NCBI RefSeq assembly: GCF_900115045.1 | Contig: NZ_FOVC01000002.1 | Location: 186,001-250,000, forward strand | Source of the DNA: Izhakiella capsodis | GTDB lineage: Bacteria > Pseudomonadota > Gammaproteobacteria > Enterobacterales > Enterobacteriaceae | Direction: 5' to 3' | Length of the DNA: 64,000 bases | In this document: piece by piece, positions 16,049-23,803 of the stretch | Numbering within the stretch: the stretch's first letter is position 1 | Layout of the letters: the number at the start of each line of letters is the position of its first letter | Notes under the pieces: model-generated | What the model saw: the letters and a program-made list of their open reading frames with translations, nothing else | The model's database searches: none | Told to the model about the DNA's origin: nothing | Made by a program: the position numbers and the translations under genes

Positions 16049-16897
16049 TTATTTCAGTTTATCGAAATCAGCGGCATCATGGCGCTCGGCTAATTGCTGG
16101 TTTTCCTCGCCCCAGGTGCGGTTAACGATACGACCGCGTTTTACCGCCGGACGATCGGCAATGGTTTTGGCCCAGCGCAGTACGTTAACATAGCTGCCGA
16201 CCTCAAGAAACTCACCCGCGCCGTACTGCTCGCCAAAAACCAGATTGCCATACCACGGCCAGGTGGCAATATCAGCAATGCTGTACTCATCGCCTGCCAG
16301 ATATTGATTGCTGGCAAGATGCTGATCCAGTACGTCCAGCTGGCGTTTAGCTTCCATGGTAAAACGGTCGATGGCATATTCAATTTTTACCGGCGCATAG
16401 TGATAAAAATGACCAAATCCGCCGCCGAGATAGGGTGCTGAACCTTGCAACCAGAAAAGCCAGTTGAGCGCTTCCGTCCGGCGGGCCTGATCGTCTGGCA
16501 GGAGCTGACCGAACTTTTCTGCCAGGTAGAGTAAGATGGCGCCAGATTCGAATACCCGCACCGGCGGTGTCACGCTGTTATCCAGCAGGGCAGGTATTTT
16601 GGAGTTAGGATTTACCGCAACAAAACCGCTGGAAAACTGCTCGCCTTCGCCAATGCGGATCAAATACGCATCATACTCAGCGCCACTGACGCCGAGCGCC
16701 AGCAACTCCTCCAGCATAATAGTGACTTTCTGACCGTTAGGCGTCGCCATAGAATAGAGTTGCAGAGGATGTTTACCCGTTGGTAGCGCTTGCTGGTAGC
16801 GAGCGCCGGCGGTCGGGCGGTTAATTTTAGACCATGTCCCGGCCCGATCTTTGTTCCAGTGCCAGACTTTGGCTGGCTGATAGCCACTCTCCGACAT
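16049..16897 (-). CDS. yghU: YghU-type glutathione S-transferase
   Basis: Nu-class glutathione transferase, 282 residues, with disulfide-bond reductase and organic hydroperoxidase activity in E. coli YghU (established knowledge). Blocks match YghU closely: YQPAKVWHWNKD, LPTGKHPLQLYSMATPNGQK (thioredoxin-fold GSH site), VNPNSKIPALLD, FESGAILLYLAEKFG, and the C-terminal helical domain FGHFYHYAPVKIEYA. The frame is open to 16930, but ATG 16897 preceded by CAGGAG gives the E. coli start (MSESGYQPAK). It is alone and probably monocistronic. Confidence 0.92.
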   Translation of the reverse strand: MSESGYQPAKVWHWNKDRAGTWSKINRPTAGARYQQALPTGKHPLQLYSMATPNGQKVTIMLEELLALGVSGAEYDAYLIRIGEGEQFSSGFVAVNPNSKIPALLDNSVTPPVRVFESGAILLYLAEKFGQLLPDDQARRTEALNWLFWLQGSAPYLGGGFGHFYHYAPVKIEYAIDRFTMEAKRQLDVLDQHLASNQYLAGDEYSIADIATWPWYGNLVFGEQYGAGEFLEVGSYVNVLRWAKTIADRPAVKRGRIVNRTWGEENQQLAERHDAADFDKLK

Positions 16898-16930
16898 AAC
16901 GTTTTCTCCTGTCAGGTTTGAAGATTCCAC

Positions 16931-17386
16931 CCTTAATAATGGACCAGGATAAAAAAACTATCAGCGCAATTTGCTGTTTAATGCGACTGCCCGGAAAAGC
17001 GGTCCAGCCAATGATGATTCGGGGTACTCCATTGCGCCTGCCAGTGAGGAAAATCTCGTCTATTTCGTGTGAGATGGTGATATCCAGCGCCGTAGGCTAT
17101 CTTGAATCAGACGGTATGCCTCAGCATCCGGCTGGGGCAGCATAGTTTCAGCTGGCGTCTTGTCGGGGCGGGTTATCGGGTGGTTTCGTACTCTGTCTGG
17201 CGATGACGACAGGTTGAGCAGAGATGTACTGCGTCATGCGAGAGTTGCCGCGCTTTTACTTTAATAGCCAGCCGACACTGCTCCGTCCTGCACGCGGTTA
17301 ATTATCGTCCGAATGCTTAAAGCACAAATCATCTAAGGTTAAACGTTGTCACAATGGGATAATTTGCCAACATAAATACAGCGGGC
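16931..17386. other. intergenic stretch, nothing recognised
   Basis: About 450 bases with only short frames; no clear promoter, repeat or RNA was recognised. Confidence 0.4.
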
Positions 17387-18613
17387 GTGGGTGCAATGTC
17401 GTTATTGAGTAATATCTGGTCTTTTATTGCTGAGAATTACGTTCTCTATGTGATTTTTTTTAGCGGGGCGCTACTTGTCTCCGGTCTGGTGTCCTGGCTT
17501 ATCAGCAAGTTCTTTCTGGTTTTCCTGGTGCGCAGGCTGTTTTTCGCTACCCATAAACAGGATGTGCCGCTGGAAAAAGATGTCCGTATTGCCGGTAAGC
17601 TGGCGAATATGGTGCCAGTGATAACAGTTTATACCTTCAATCAGTTCATCCCCAATTTACCGCAACACATGGCGGATACCCTCAATACCATTTGTGGCAT
17701 TTTGTTTATTGTCTACCTAGCAAACCTGATAAATGAAATTCTGGAGATTATTAATCTTTCATGGGTGCGCAAAACGCGGAAAAAAAACCACTCGATTAAA
17801 GGCTATATTCAGGTTGGAAAAATCGGCGTTCACGTCATTGCGGCGATACTGGTGTTGGCGACCATGTCGAACAAGTCGCCCGTTATTATTCTTTCCAGTT
17901 TAGGTGCTGTAGCCGCGGTGCTGATGTTGGTGTTTCAGCATACGCTGATTTCACTGGTAGCTAACATCCAGGTTTCAACCTCGGACGTGCTGCAATTAGG
18001 TGACTGGATTGAAATGCCCGGCTCGGATATTAGTGGCGAGGTGATTGATATCGCGCTGCATACCATTACCGTACGCAACTGGGATAACACAATCTCACGT
18101 ATTCCCACCAAGAATTTTATCACCGAAACCTACACTAACTGGCAGGCGATGTTCGCCTCCGGTGGACGGCGTATAAAACGCAGCTTTTATATTGATCAAC
18201 TATCCATTTCGTTCGCCACGCCAGCGTTAATAAAGTCGTTAGAACGTTTGCCTCTGTTGTATAAAATGGTGGAAGAAACCTTGCCACCAAATAAACCGGA
18301 CTCACTGGACGAGTCGTGGTTTCTTGAGCAGGGAATAACTAACGTAGGTCTGTTTCGTAAATATATCGCGCGTTGGCTGGGTAAGCGTGGGGACATTCGC
18401 GGCGATATGTATCTGGTTGTTCGCCCGATGGCACCCACGGCGCAGGGACTTCCGGTGGAAGTTTATTGCTTTACGTCCTCAACCTTATGGATCGATTACG
18501 AAGAGTCTCAGGCAGAGATCTTTGAGTATATTTATGCTATTGCGCACTACTTCCAGCTGACTATCTATCAGCAACCGACCGGTGGCGACTTCCGTCGTCT
18601 CACATCGGAATAG
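17387..18613 (+). CDS. MscS-family mechanosensitive channel, YbdG type
   Basis: A 408-residue small-conductance mechanosensitive channel, close in length to E. coli YbdG (415). Several N-terminal membrane segments lead to the pore helix, here SSLGAVAAVLMLVFQHTLISLVAN, followed by the beta-domain block LGDWIEMPGSDISGEVIDIALHTITVRNWDN with IPTKNF. These are the hallmarks of the YbdG/MscM group. The start is GTG 17387 or ATG 17396; neither has a strong ribosome site. A CorA-family gene follows after 30 bases, so the two probably form an operon linking osmotic and magnesium homeostasis (inference). Confidence 0.9.
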   Translation: MGAMSLLSNIWSFIAENYVLYVIFFSGALLVSGLVSWLISKFFLVFLVRRLFFATHKQDVPLEKDVRIAGKLANMVPVITVYTFNQFIPNLPQHMADTLNTICGILFIVYLANLINEILEIINLSWVRKTRKKNHSIKGYIQVGKIGVHVIAAILVLATMSNKSPVIILSSLGAVAAVLMLVFQHTLISLVANIQVSTSDVLQLGDWIEMPGSDISGEVIDIALHTITVRNWDNTISRIPTKNFITETYTNWQAMFASGGRRIKRSFYIDQLSISFATPALIKSLERLPLLYKMVEETLPPNKPDSLDESWFLEQGITNVGLFRKYIARWLGKRGDIRGDMYLVVRPMAPTAQGLPVEVYCFTSSTLWIDYEESQAEIFEYIYAIAHYFQLTIYQQPTGGDFRRLTSE

Positions 18614-18643
18614 AACAAGAACCCAGCGTGACATTCGGAGACG

Positions 18644-19615
18644 ATGATGATTGTAAACAGTATGGCTTATCGCCAGGGACGCGAGCCGGAGGTAGTTGCG
18701 GTTGAGGATATCAGCGAGTTTATTAAACAGCCCGATACCTTTATCTGGCTGGGTTTACTGGAGCCAGATCTGGCTTTTATGAACACCATCAAACAGGAAT
18801 TTAACCTGCATGAACTGGCGATTGAAGATGCGCTTACTGCGCATCAGCGGCCTAAGATTGAGCGCTACAGAGACTCGTTGTTCATCGTATTAAAAACTGC
18901 CAGGCGGGATGAAAGTGGTGAGATTCACTATGGTGAAACCCATCTGTTTGTTGGCAAAAACTTCCTGATCTCAGTTCGTCATGGGCAATCTGACAGCTAT
19001 GCTAAAGTTCGCCAGCGGGCGTTGGAAAACCACGATAAATTCGCGCTTGGTGCAGGTTATGCGCTTTACTGCATTATGGATTTTATCGTTGATAACTACA
19101 GCAATATTATTGCAAAGCTCAACGATTGTATCAGTAATATCGAAACGGCAATGTTCAATAGTGAATTTAATCGTGACGATTTGCAGCTCGCCTATAATAT
19201 GCGGCGCGAGCTGTCCTTGCTGCGCAATGCCGCCCACCCCGTCGAGGAGATCTGTTCACAGCTGATCCACCTGCATCAGGAAACTATCCCGGAGTCACTC
19301 CGGCCGTACATACGCGATGTACAGGATCACGCCAGCCACGTGGTAATCGATGCCGATGAGATGCGTGAGATACTGATCAATGCCATGCAGGTCAAGCTTG
19401 CGCTGATTTCAGTGCAGCAAAACGAAGTGGTGAAACGTCTGGCGGGATGGGGGGCAATACTGGTGGTACCAACGGTGATATTTAGTATGTACGGCATGAA
19501 TTTTAAAAATATGCCTGAGCTGAATGATTACTATGGTTATCCGGCATCGCTGCTGGTGACACTAGGAATTTGCGGCTGGATATGGAAAAAGTTTCGCAAT
19601 GCAGGCTGGCTATGA
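18644..19615 (+). CDS. CorA-family divalent cation channel
   Basis: A 323-residue CorA/MIT-superfamily protein. A large N-terminal cytoplasmic domain and long helix precede two C-terminal membrane helices. The signature GMN motif is present as YGMNFKNMPE after the first helix, in the pore loop. This indicates Mg2+ (or Co2+/Ni2+) influx; the short basic tail after helix two (KKFRNAGWL) is typical. ATG codons at 18644 and 18647 are both possible, with CGGAGA upstream. It follows an MscS channel gene by 30 bases. It is unlikely to be the housekeeping E. coli-type CorA, as the wording is closer to the broader bacterial CorA group. Confidence 0.9.
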   Translation: MMIVNSMAYRQGREPEVVAVEDISEFIKQPDTFIWLGLLEPDLAFMNTIKQEFNLHELAIEDALTAHQRPKIERYRDSLFIVLKTARRDESGEIHYGETHLFVGKNFLISVRHGQSDSYAKVRQRALENHDKFALGAGYALYCIMDFIVDNYSNIIAKLNDCISNIETAMFNSEFNRDDLQLAYNMRRELSLLRNAAHPVEEICSQLIHLHQETIPESLRPYIRDVQDHASHVVIDADEMREILINAMQVKLALISVQQNEVVKRLAGWGAILVVPTVIFSMYGMNFKNMPELNDYYGYPASLLVTLGICGWIWKKFRNAGWL

Positions 19616-19904
19616 TCTCGCCGCGGACTGCGCGTAGCATGATAAGCTTGGCTCTCTCACTATTTGCCGCTGTTGAGTATCATCATGACGATAGTTGTCA
19701 GCGCAGCGGTTGGCGGCTCATGAGCAACCGAGAGAGTAATCGGACCGGCGCTTGATTTCCCGGATAGCGAAGCGATTTTCGCTATTGTCTGCCTCATCGC
19801 CTGGATGGTCAGATGAGTACGGAGGTTGACCAGGCCGGTAATGCGTAATCAAGTGGTAACATTGCCGCCGCGGATAAAAAGCGGCGACAAAAGAGGCGCC
19901 TCGA

Positions 19905-20300
19905 TCAGGTTCCCGCAATGATGCCAACCGCAGCGACACTGACAAAGGCAGCGAAGAGTACGATAACCAACACTGCCGAACTGCCGCCGACGACAGCCGC
20001 AGTTTTACCGTTTGATACCTCACGTTTTTCCAGCGAGCTGATCTGTGAAACCGGCACTACGCGACCATCGTCAGCGTAAATATTTTGCGGATCGGTTCGG
20101 GACACTGTCAGCTCGCCTTTTTCGCCGCTTTTGAGCTGAAAGCGAATTTTGTCGCCTGAATATAAAGGCGGCTGCATTAAATAATAACTACCATTATTTA
20201 AAGATTGCTGCCGAACGTTTACACCATAATAGGAATGGCAACCAGTGGTGAGTAATGTCATTGTAATAAGCATGGTTGACAGCGTTTTTACGCTTTTCAT
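19905..20300 (-). CDS. hypothetical lipoprotein with C-terminal membrane segment
   Basis: A 131-residue protein. A lipoprotein signal is clear: MKSVKTLSTMLITMTLLTTGC, with the lipobox Cys21. The middle (residues 40-85) is polar and ends with VVPVSQISSLEKREV, followed by a hydrophobic glycine/alanine-rich stretch (about 95-131) that can span a membrane. No family is recognised. The 19616-19904 gap to its left shows no gene. It and the XRE gene (20415-20780) are both on the minus strand, 114 bases apart. Confidence 0.7.
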   Translation of the reverse strand: MKSVKTLSTMLITMTLLTTGCHSYYGVNVRQQSLNNGSYYLMQPPLYSGDKIRFQLKSGEKGELTVSRTDPQNIYADDGRVVPVSQISSLEKREVSNGKTAAVVGGSSAVLVIVLFAAFVSVAAVGIIAGT

Positions 20301-20414
20301 CGCTCGTCTCTCTCAGAGATTAATGTGAGGTATTTATTAAAAAGTAGCTCAGCATTTATCTTCCGGCGAGTTATTTTTCAGCAGGTGATCGATCTGTGTT
20401 TCATATTGCGCTGG

Positions 20415-20780
20415 CTAGTCATGATGAGCATCAGGAGAAGGACCGGCTTTATTTTTAGCCGTATGCGCCTTCGCGTGTGTAATGATGGTATCAATCAAGG
20501 CAATAACCAGCCGTCGCTCTTCGATGGGTAAAAGTTTAACTGCCAGAAATTGCTTAATTAGCTCCTCTGGCGGATCGTATTCCGCATTGGCGAACACCAA
20601 GTCGTCCAGAGATACGTTCAGCCGACGCGCCAGCTTAATCAATGGAGAAAGGGTTGGTTTAGCGATCCCTGCCTCATAACGACGAAGCTGATTGACGTGA
20701 ATCGCCACGCTGTCAGCCAACCCTTGTTGGGTCAATCCAGCGGACCGGCGAAGTTGAGTTAATCGTGTGGAGAATTTCAT
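20415..20780 (-). CDS. XRE-family (Cro/CI-type) regulator
   Basis: A 121-residue protein. The helix-turn-helix fills residues 5-60 (LTQLRRSAGLTQQGLADSVAIHVNQLRRYEAG...LIKLARRLNVSLDDLVF). The C-terminal half includes IEERRLVIALIDTIITHAKAH, a pattern common in phage-derived XRE proteins. GGAG precedes ATG 20780. No partner antitoxin/toxin gene was recognised beside it. The target is unknown. Confidence 0.85.
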   Translation of the reverse strand: MKFSTRLTQLRRSAGLTQQGLADSVAIHVNQLRRYEAGIAKPTLSPLIKLARRLNVSLDDLVFANAEYDPPEELIKQFLAVKLLPIEERRLVIALIDTIITHAKAHTAKNKAGPSPDAHHD

Positions 20781-20964
20781 AACAAACTCCGAGGAGGTGT
20801 TTTCAGCATGTTTAGCGTCCTTGCCAGTGAATTAACGCATCTATCATAAAGCCCTTGACTGTGATGCGAAGCGTATTTCTGCAAAAGGTAAATCTATCGT
20901 CATGGCGCGTTCCTGATTATTTTAGAATAAATTGGGTATTTTTATCAGTTATCAGTCATATTTT

Positions 20965-20987
20965 AATCAGGCTGGAACAGCCTGATT
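20965..20987. repeat. perfect 10-bp inverted repeat
   Basis: AATCAGGCTG, a GAA loop and CAGCCTGATT form a perfect hairpin in the 690-base gap between the XRE and LysR genes. No T tract follows on either strand, so it may be an operator or RNA element rather than a terminator. No gene is supported in 20781-21470. Confidence 0.5.
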
Positions 20988-21470
20988 ATCGACCGTTAAC
21001 TCTCCGCTCCATGAGTCAGGATTGGCTGGCTTGATGCGCATACGTGCGCGCGATGATGCAATGACATTGATAAAAGTGGAACCGATTATCCTGTTGCCTG
21101 ATTCGTTATCTGACCATAAATCTGAACCGCCCGGCAACGAAGATAATGAATGTTAACGCAGAGTATGATTAATCTTCAAAATCTAACGTAATAGATTATA
21201 TTTACTCAATCAGCATCCTCACATCATTAGTTTGATGAGATTCATCTGATTGGCTGCGTTCCCACATACAGGCCGGTACCATTGAAAAAGGTGCGTGGAT
21301 TTTTTAGGGTTGCAGCCATGCTGATTCTATCTTTTGATTCACTTTTTCTGGCGAGAAGAATTCTTTTTGATAAGCGAAACAACATTATCATCTGCTGTGT
21401 TCAGCCGTTGTGAACGGCTTATGAATGGCTGATTGACTCGCCACATTATACTTAATACCAGGAGTGGGAC

Positions 21471-22400
21471 TTGGACCGAGATAATAACCGTGGAATGCGT
21501 GACTGGCTGATTTTTATTCGCACGGCGGAGACAGGCAGCCTTTCAGAAACGGCCCGCCAGCTTGATATCAGTACGGCTGCGGTGAGTAAAGCCATCATTC
21601 GCATTGAGCGTTATCTGGGCACGGTCCTTTTTACCCGTACAACTCAGGGAATGAGCCTGACTGAGTCAGGCATGACCACGTTGCATCGGGCCAGAGATAT
21701 TGCCGCCTCCTTTAACGCATTACTGGAAGAGATTCGTAATCCCGAAGGTGAGATTAAAGGCTCAGTGCGATTTACTGCCCCTGCGATTGTGTGCGAATTT
21801 TTAGCCAGTGAGTGGTGTTATGAATATATGCAGGCACACCCAGGGGTGAGGATTTTTCTCGACGCACGTGAGCGTCCCGATCTGCGCTTTGACTCTCCCG
21901 AGCTGGATGACGTGGTGTTACGCAGCGGGCGTATTGAAAGTGATAACCTGGTTCACAGAAAGCTTAGCCCGGTAAAGCTTTGTCTTTGCGCCAGTCAGCG
22001 TTATCTTGATCGGCATCCGCCTATTATCCATCCGCGTGATTTGGCGCAACATGCACTTTTTGGCATGCATCAGAATGGGCTGGCCGGACCGCTAAGACTT
22101 TCTCGTGGCGAGGAGTCTTATCTTTTAGAGCAATCCTCAGTAAGCGGTCTTTCATCCAATAATCTGCTGGCTATGCTGAATCTGGTTATGCAAGGAAAGG
22201 GGATCAGCATAGCCACACCCAACTGGCTGGTAGCACAGCATCTGTCCGGCGGTCATATGGTTAAAGTTCTGCCGGAGTGGCAGGTTCCTGATTTGCCCGT
22301 CTGGTTAATATGGAAACAGCAGCCGCGTCAGCAAGCGCTTTTTACCCATTTTCGCGATTATATTGAACGTTGCTGGAATAACCGGCCACGGTATGATTAA
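21471..22400 (+). CDS. LysR-family regulator
   Basis: A 309-residue LTTR. The winged helix-turn-helix is at residues about 10-67 (TGSLSETARQLDISTAAVSKAIIRIERYLGTVLFTR), followed by the periplasmic-binding-like effector domain with GKGISIATPNWLV. It belongs to the CrgA-like group (EGEIKGSVRFTAP). The start is TTG 21471 with AGGAG at 21460-21464; ATG 21492 is an alternative. It precedes a fimbrial cluster on the same strand by 330 bases; whether it controls it cannot be told. Confidence 0.87.
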   Translation: MDRDNNRGMRDWLIFIRTAETGSLSETARQLDISTAAVSKAIIRIERYLGTVLFTRTTQGMSLTESGMTTLHRARDIAASFNALLEEIRNPEGEIKGSVRFTAPAIVCEFLASEWCYEYMQAHPGVRIFLDARERPDLRFDSPELDDVVLRSGRIESDNLVHRKLSPVKLCLCASQRYLDRHPPIIHPRDLAQHALFGMHQNGLAGPLRLSRGEESYLLEQSSVSGLSSNNLLAMLNLVMQGKGISIATPNWLVAQHLSGGHMVKVLPEWQVPDLPVWLIWKQQPRQQALFTHFRDYIERCWNNRPRYD

Positions 22401-22734
22401 AATGATATCTCCCCCCCTGGGGGAAAGAATTATCTTAGTCCCTTATTATTCCCTGTCTTTCATTTAAGTTAAAGCTTCATTAACCTGGCGGCTGTTTCGC
22501 CGGCGAATTATTTCCCTATAATGCCCCTCCATTACAGAGTGCCAGCATAATAGTCTGACGATCTTCATGCTATTAAGGCACGGTGAACATGGATCTCTGC
22601 TTTGCGAGTGAGTTTCAGCCTGTTCCTAATAATATGTTTTTCTGGAGCTCACTCCGGCAGGCATCTGCACCGAATATACATCTCTAAGGCCCAATGCTAT
22701 TTCGACCGGGTCGGTTAGTGCCCGAGAGCAACGC
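22401..22734. other. fimbrial upstream region
   Basis: A 334-base region before the fimbrial cluster. It contains a run of seven C followed by T and five G at 22411-22423, a weak hairpin. No invertible-element repeats, as in fimS, were seen. Confidence 0.4.
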
Positions 22735-23022
22735 ATGATGAATGAAATTTCGACAGGGCAGCAGCAGCGGATAAATACAAAGGACTTTGCTAACCGACTT
22801 AGCCATTACGGCTTTGAGGAGTGTGCCGTTCTGCAACGCTTATTGATCCTGGAGTGCAATGAACATCCGGGTCTGAGCGAAATCTTTTATATCTGGACGT
22901 TGCTGAGGAAATGTCTTGAGCAGCACGATGATGGCAGCGCCTGGTTCAATGACCTGCGTGACATGGAGGCCACAGCACGTTCTGAACTTCAAAGTCTGGG
23001 GGGCAGGTTTTGCCCAACCTGA
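22735..23022 (+). CDS. small protein at the head of the fimbrial cluster, unidentified
   Basis: A 95-residue protein (or 94 from ATG 22738) with a mostly helical, charged composition (NRLSHYGFEECAVLQRLLILECNEHPG). It is not exported. It directly precedes the chaperone gene and is likely co-transcribed. Small regulators are common at this position in fimbrial operons (PapB/FaeA-like), but I see no sequence signature that proves this. The upstream GAGAG is a moderate ribosome site. Confidence 0.55.
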   Translation: MMNEISTGQQQRINTKDFANRLSHYGFEECAVLQRLLILECNEHPGLSEIFYIWTLLRKCLEQHDDGSAWFNDLRDMEATARSELQSLGGRFCPT

Positions 23023-23049
23023 ATGAATAGTGAGTTGAGGATTAAAGAG

Positions 23050-23769
23050 ATGAAAACAAAACAGTCATTCTGGTCACTTATTGCCAGCAAGGTGCTGCTG
23101 TTAGCAATGATACTGACGGTATCAGTCCCCACCTCCTGCCTGGCAAACGGTGGCATTACCGTTAACGGGACGCGTTTTATTTTTCCTGCTGATGCCTCAC
23201 GCATTGAGGCCCGGGTGGCTAACACGTCCGATCAGGATAATTATCTCATTCAATCGTGGGTTGACACCGCAGCGGGGGAGAAAAGCCCCGACGTTGTGGT
23301 GACCCCTCCGCTTTACCTTAGCAAACCGGACAGCGCAAACATGCTCAGCCTGTTGCGCACCGGTGGACATTTTCCCACTGACCGGGAAACGCTGTTTTAC
23401 CTGATGGTGAAGGCCATTCCTTCGGTTGATGAGAGTCAGGACGCGGGACATGCGGTTATTCACGTCGCGACGGTGACGCAGCTTAAACTGTTTTTAAGGC
23501 CCCGCGGTCTGAAACCGGCGCCAGAGCTGGCTGCCCGCAGCCTGACCTTTAGTCGTAATGGTCATCAGTTGGTGGTGCATAATCCCACCCCTTATTACCT
23601 GACGCTGACTGAGTTAAGCAGCGGTGGAAAGGCGCTGGAGGACACGATGGTTCCCCCGCTGGACAGTGTCAGCTTGCCGTTACCAACAGGCAGTGGATCG
23701 ACGATAACCCTGCACAATATCAATGATTATGGCGGTATCAGCGCGCCGCTGACGTTCAGCATCCATTGA
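23050..23769 (+). CDS. periplasmic fimbrial chaperone (FimC/PapD type)
   Basis: A 239-residue chaperone with a signal peptide (MKTKQSFWSLIASK...CLA). The two Ig-like domains follow: GGITVNGTRFIFPADASRIEARVANTSDQDNYLIQSWVD in domain 1, the conserved PPLYLSKP and FYLMVKAIP strands, and domain 2 ending with NDYGGISAPLTFSI. It caps pilus subunits by donor-strand complementation. The frame is open from 23023, but ATG 23050 is followed at once by the signal peptide and preceded by GAGG at 23037-23040. The usher gene follows after 34 bases. Confidence 0.92.
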   Translation: MKTKQSFWSLIASKVLLLAMILTVSVPTSCLANGGITVNGTRFIFPADASRIEARVANTSDQDNYLIQSWVDTAAGEKSPDVVVTPPLYLSKPDSANMLSLLRTGGHFPTDRETLFYLMVKAIPSVDESQDAGHAVIHVATVTQLKLFLRPRGLKPAPELAARSLTFSRNGHQLVVHNPTPYYLTLTELSSGGKALEDTMVPPLDSVSLPLPTGSGSTITLHNINDYGGISAPLTFSIH

Positions 23770-23803
23770 CCATCGATTTGGCTTAAGACAGGATTTTTTC
23801 AGA

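Noticed and set aside
22411..22423. C7-T-G5 tract as a phase-variation switch for the fimbrial cluster
   Set aside because: It lies about 310 bases before the first fimbrial gene and not in a promoter spacer or coding region that I can identify.
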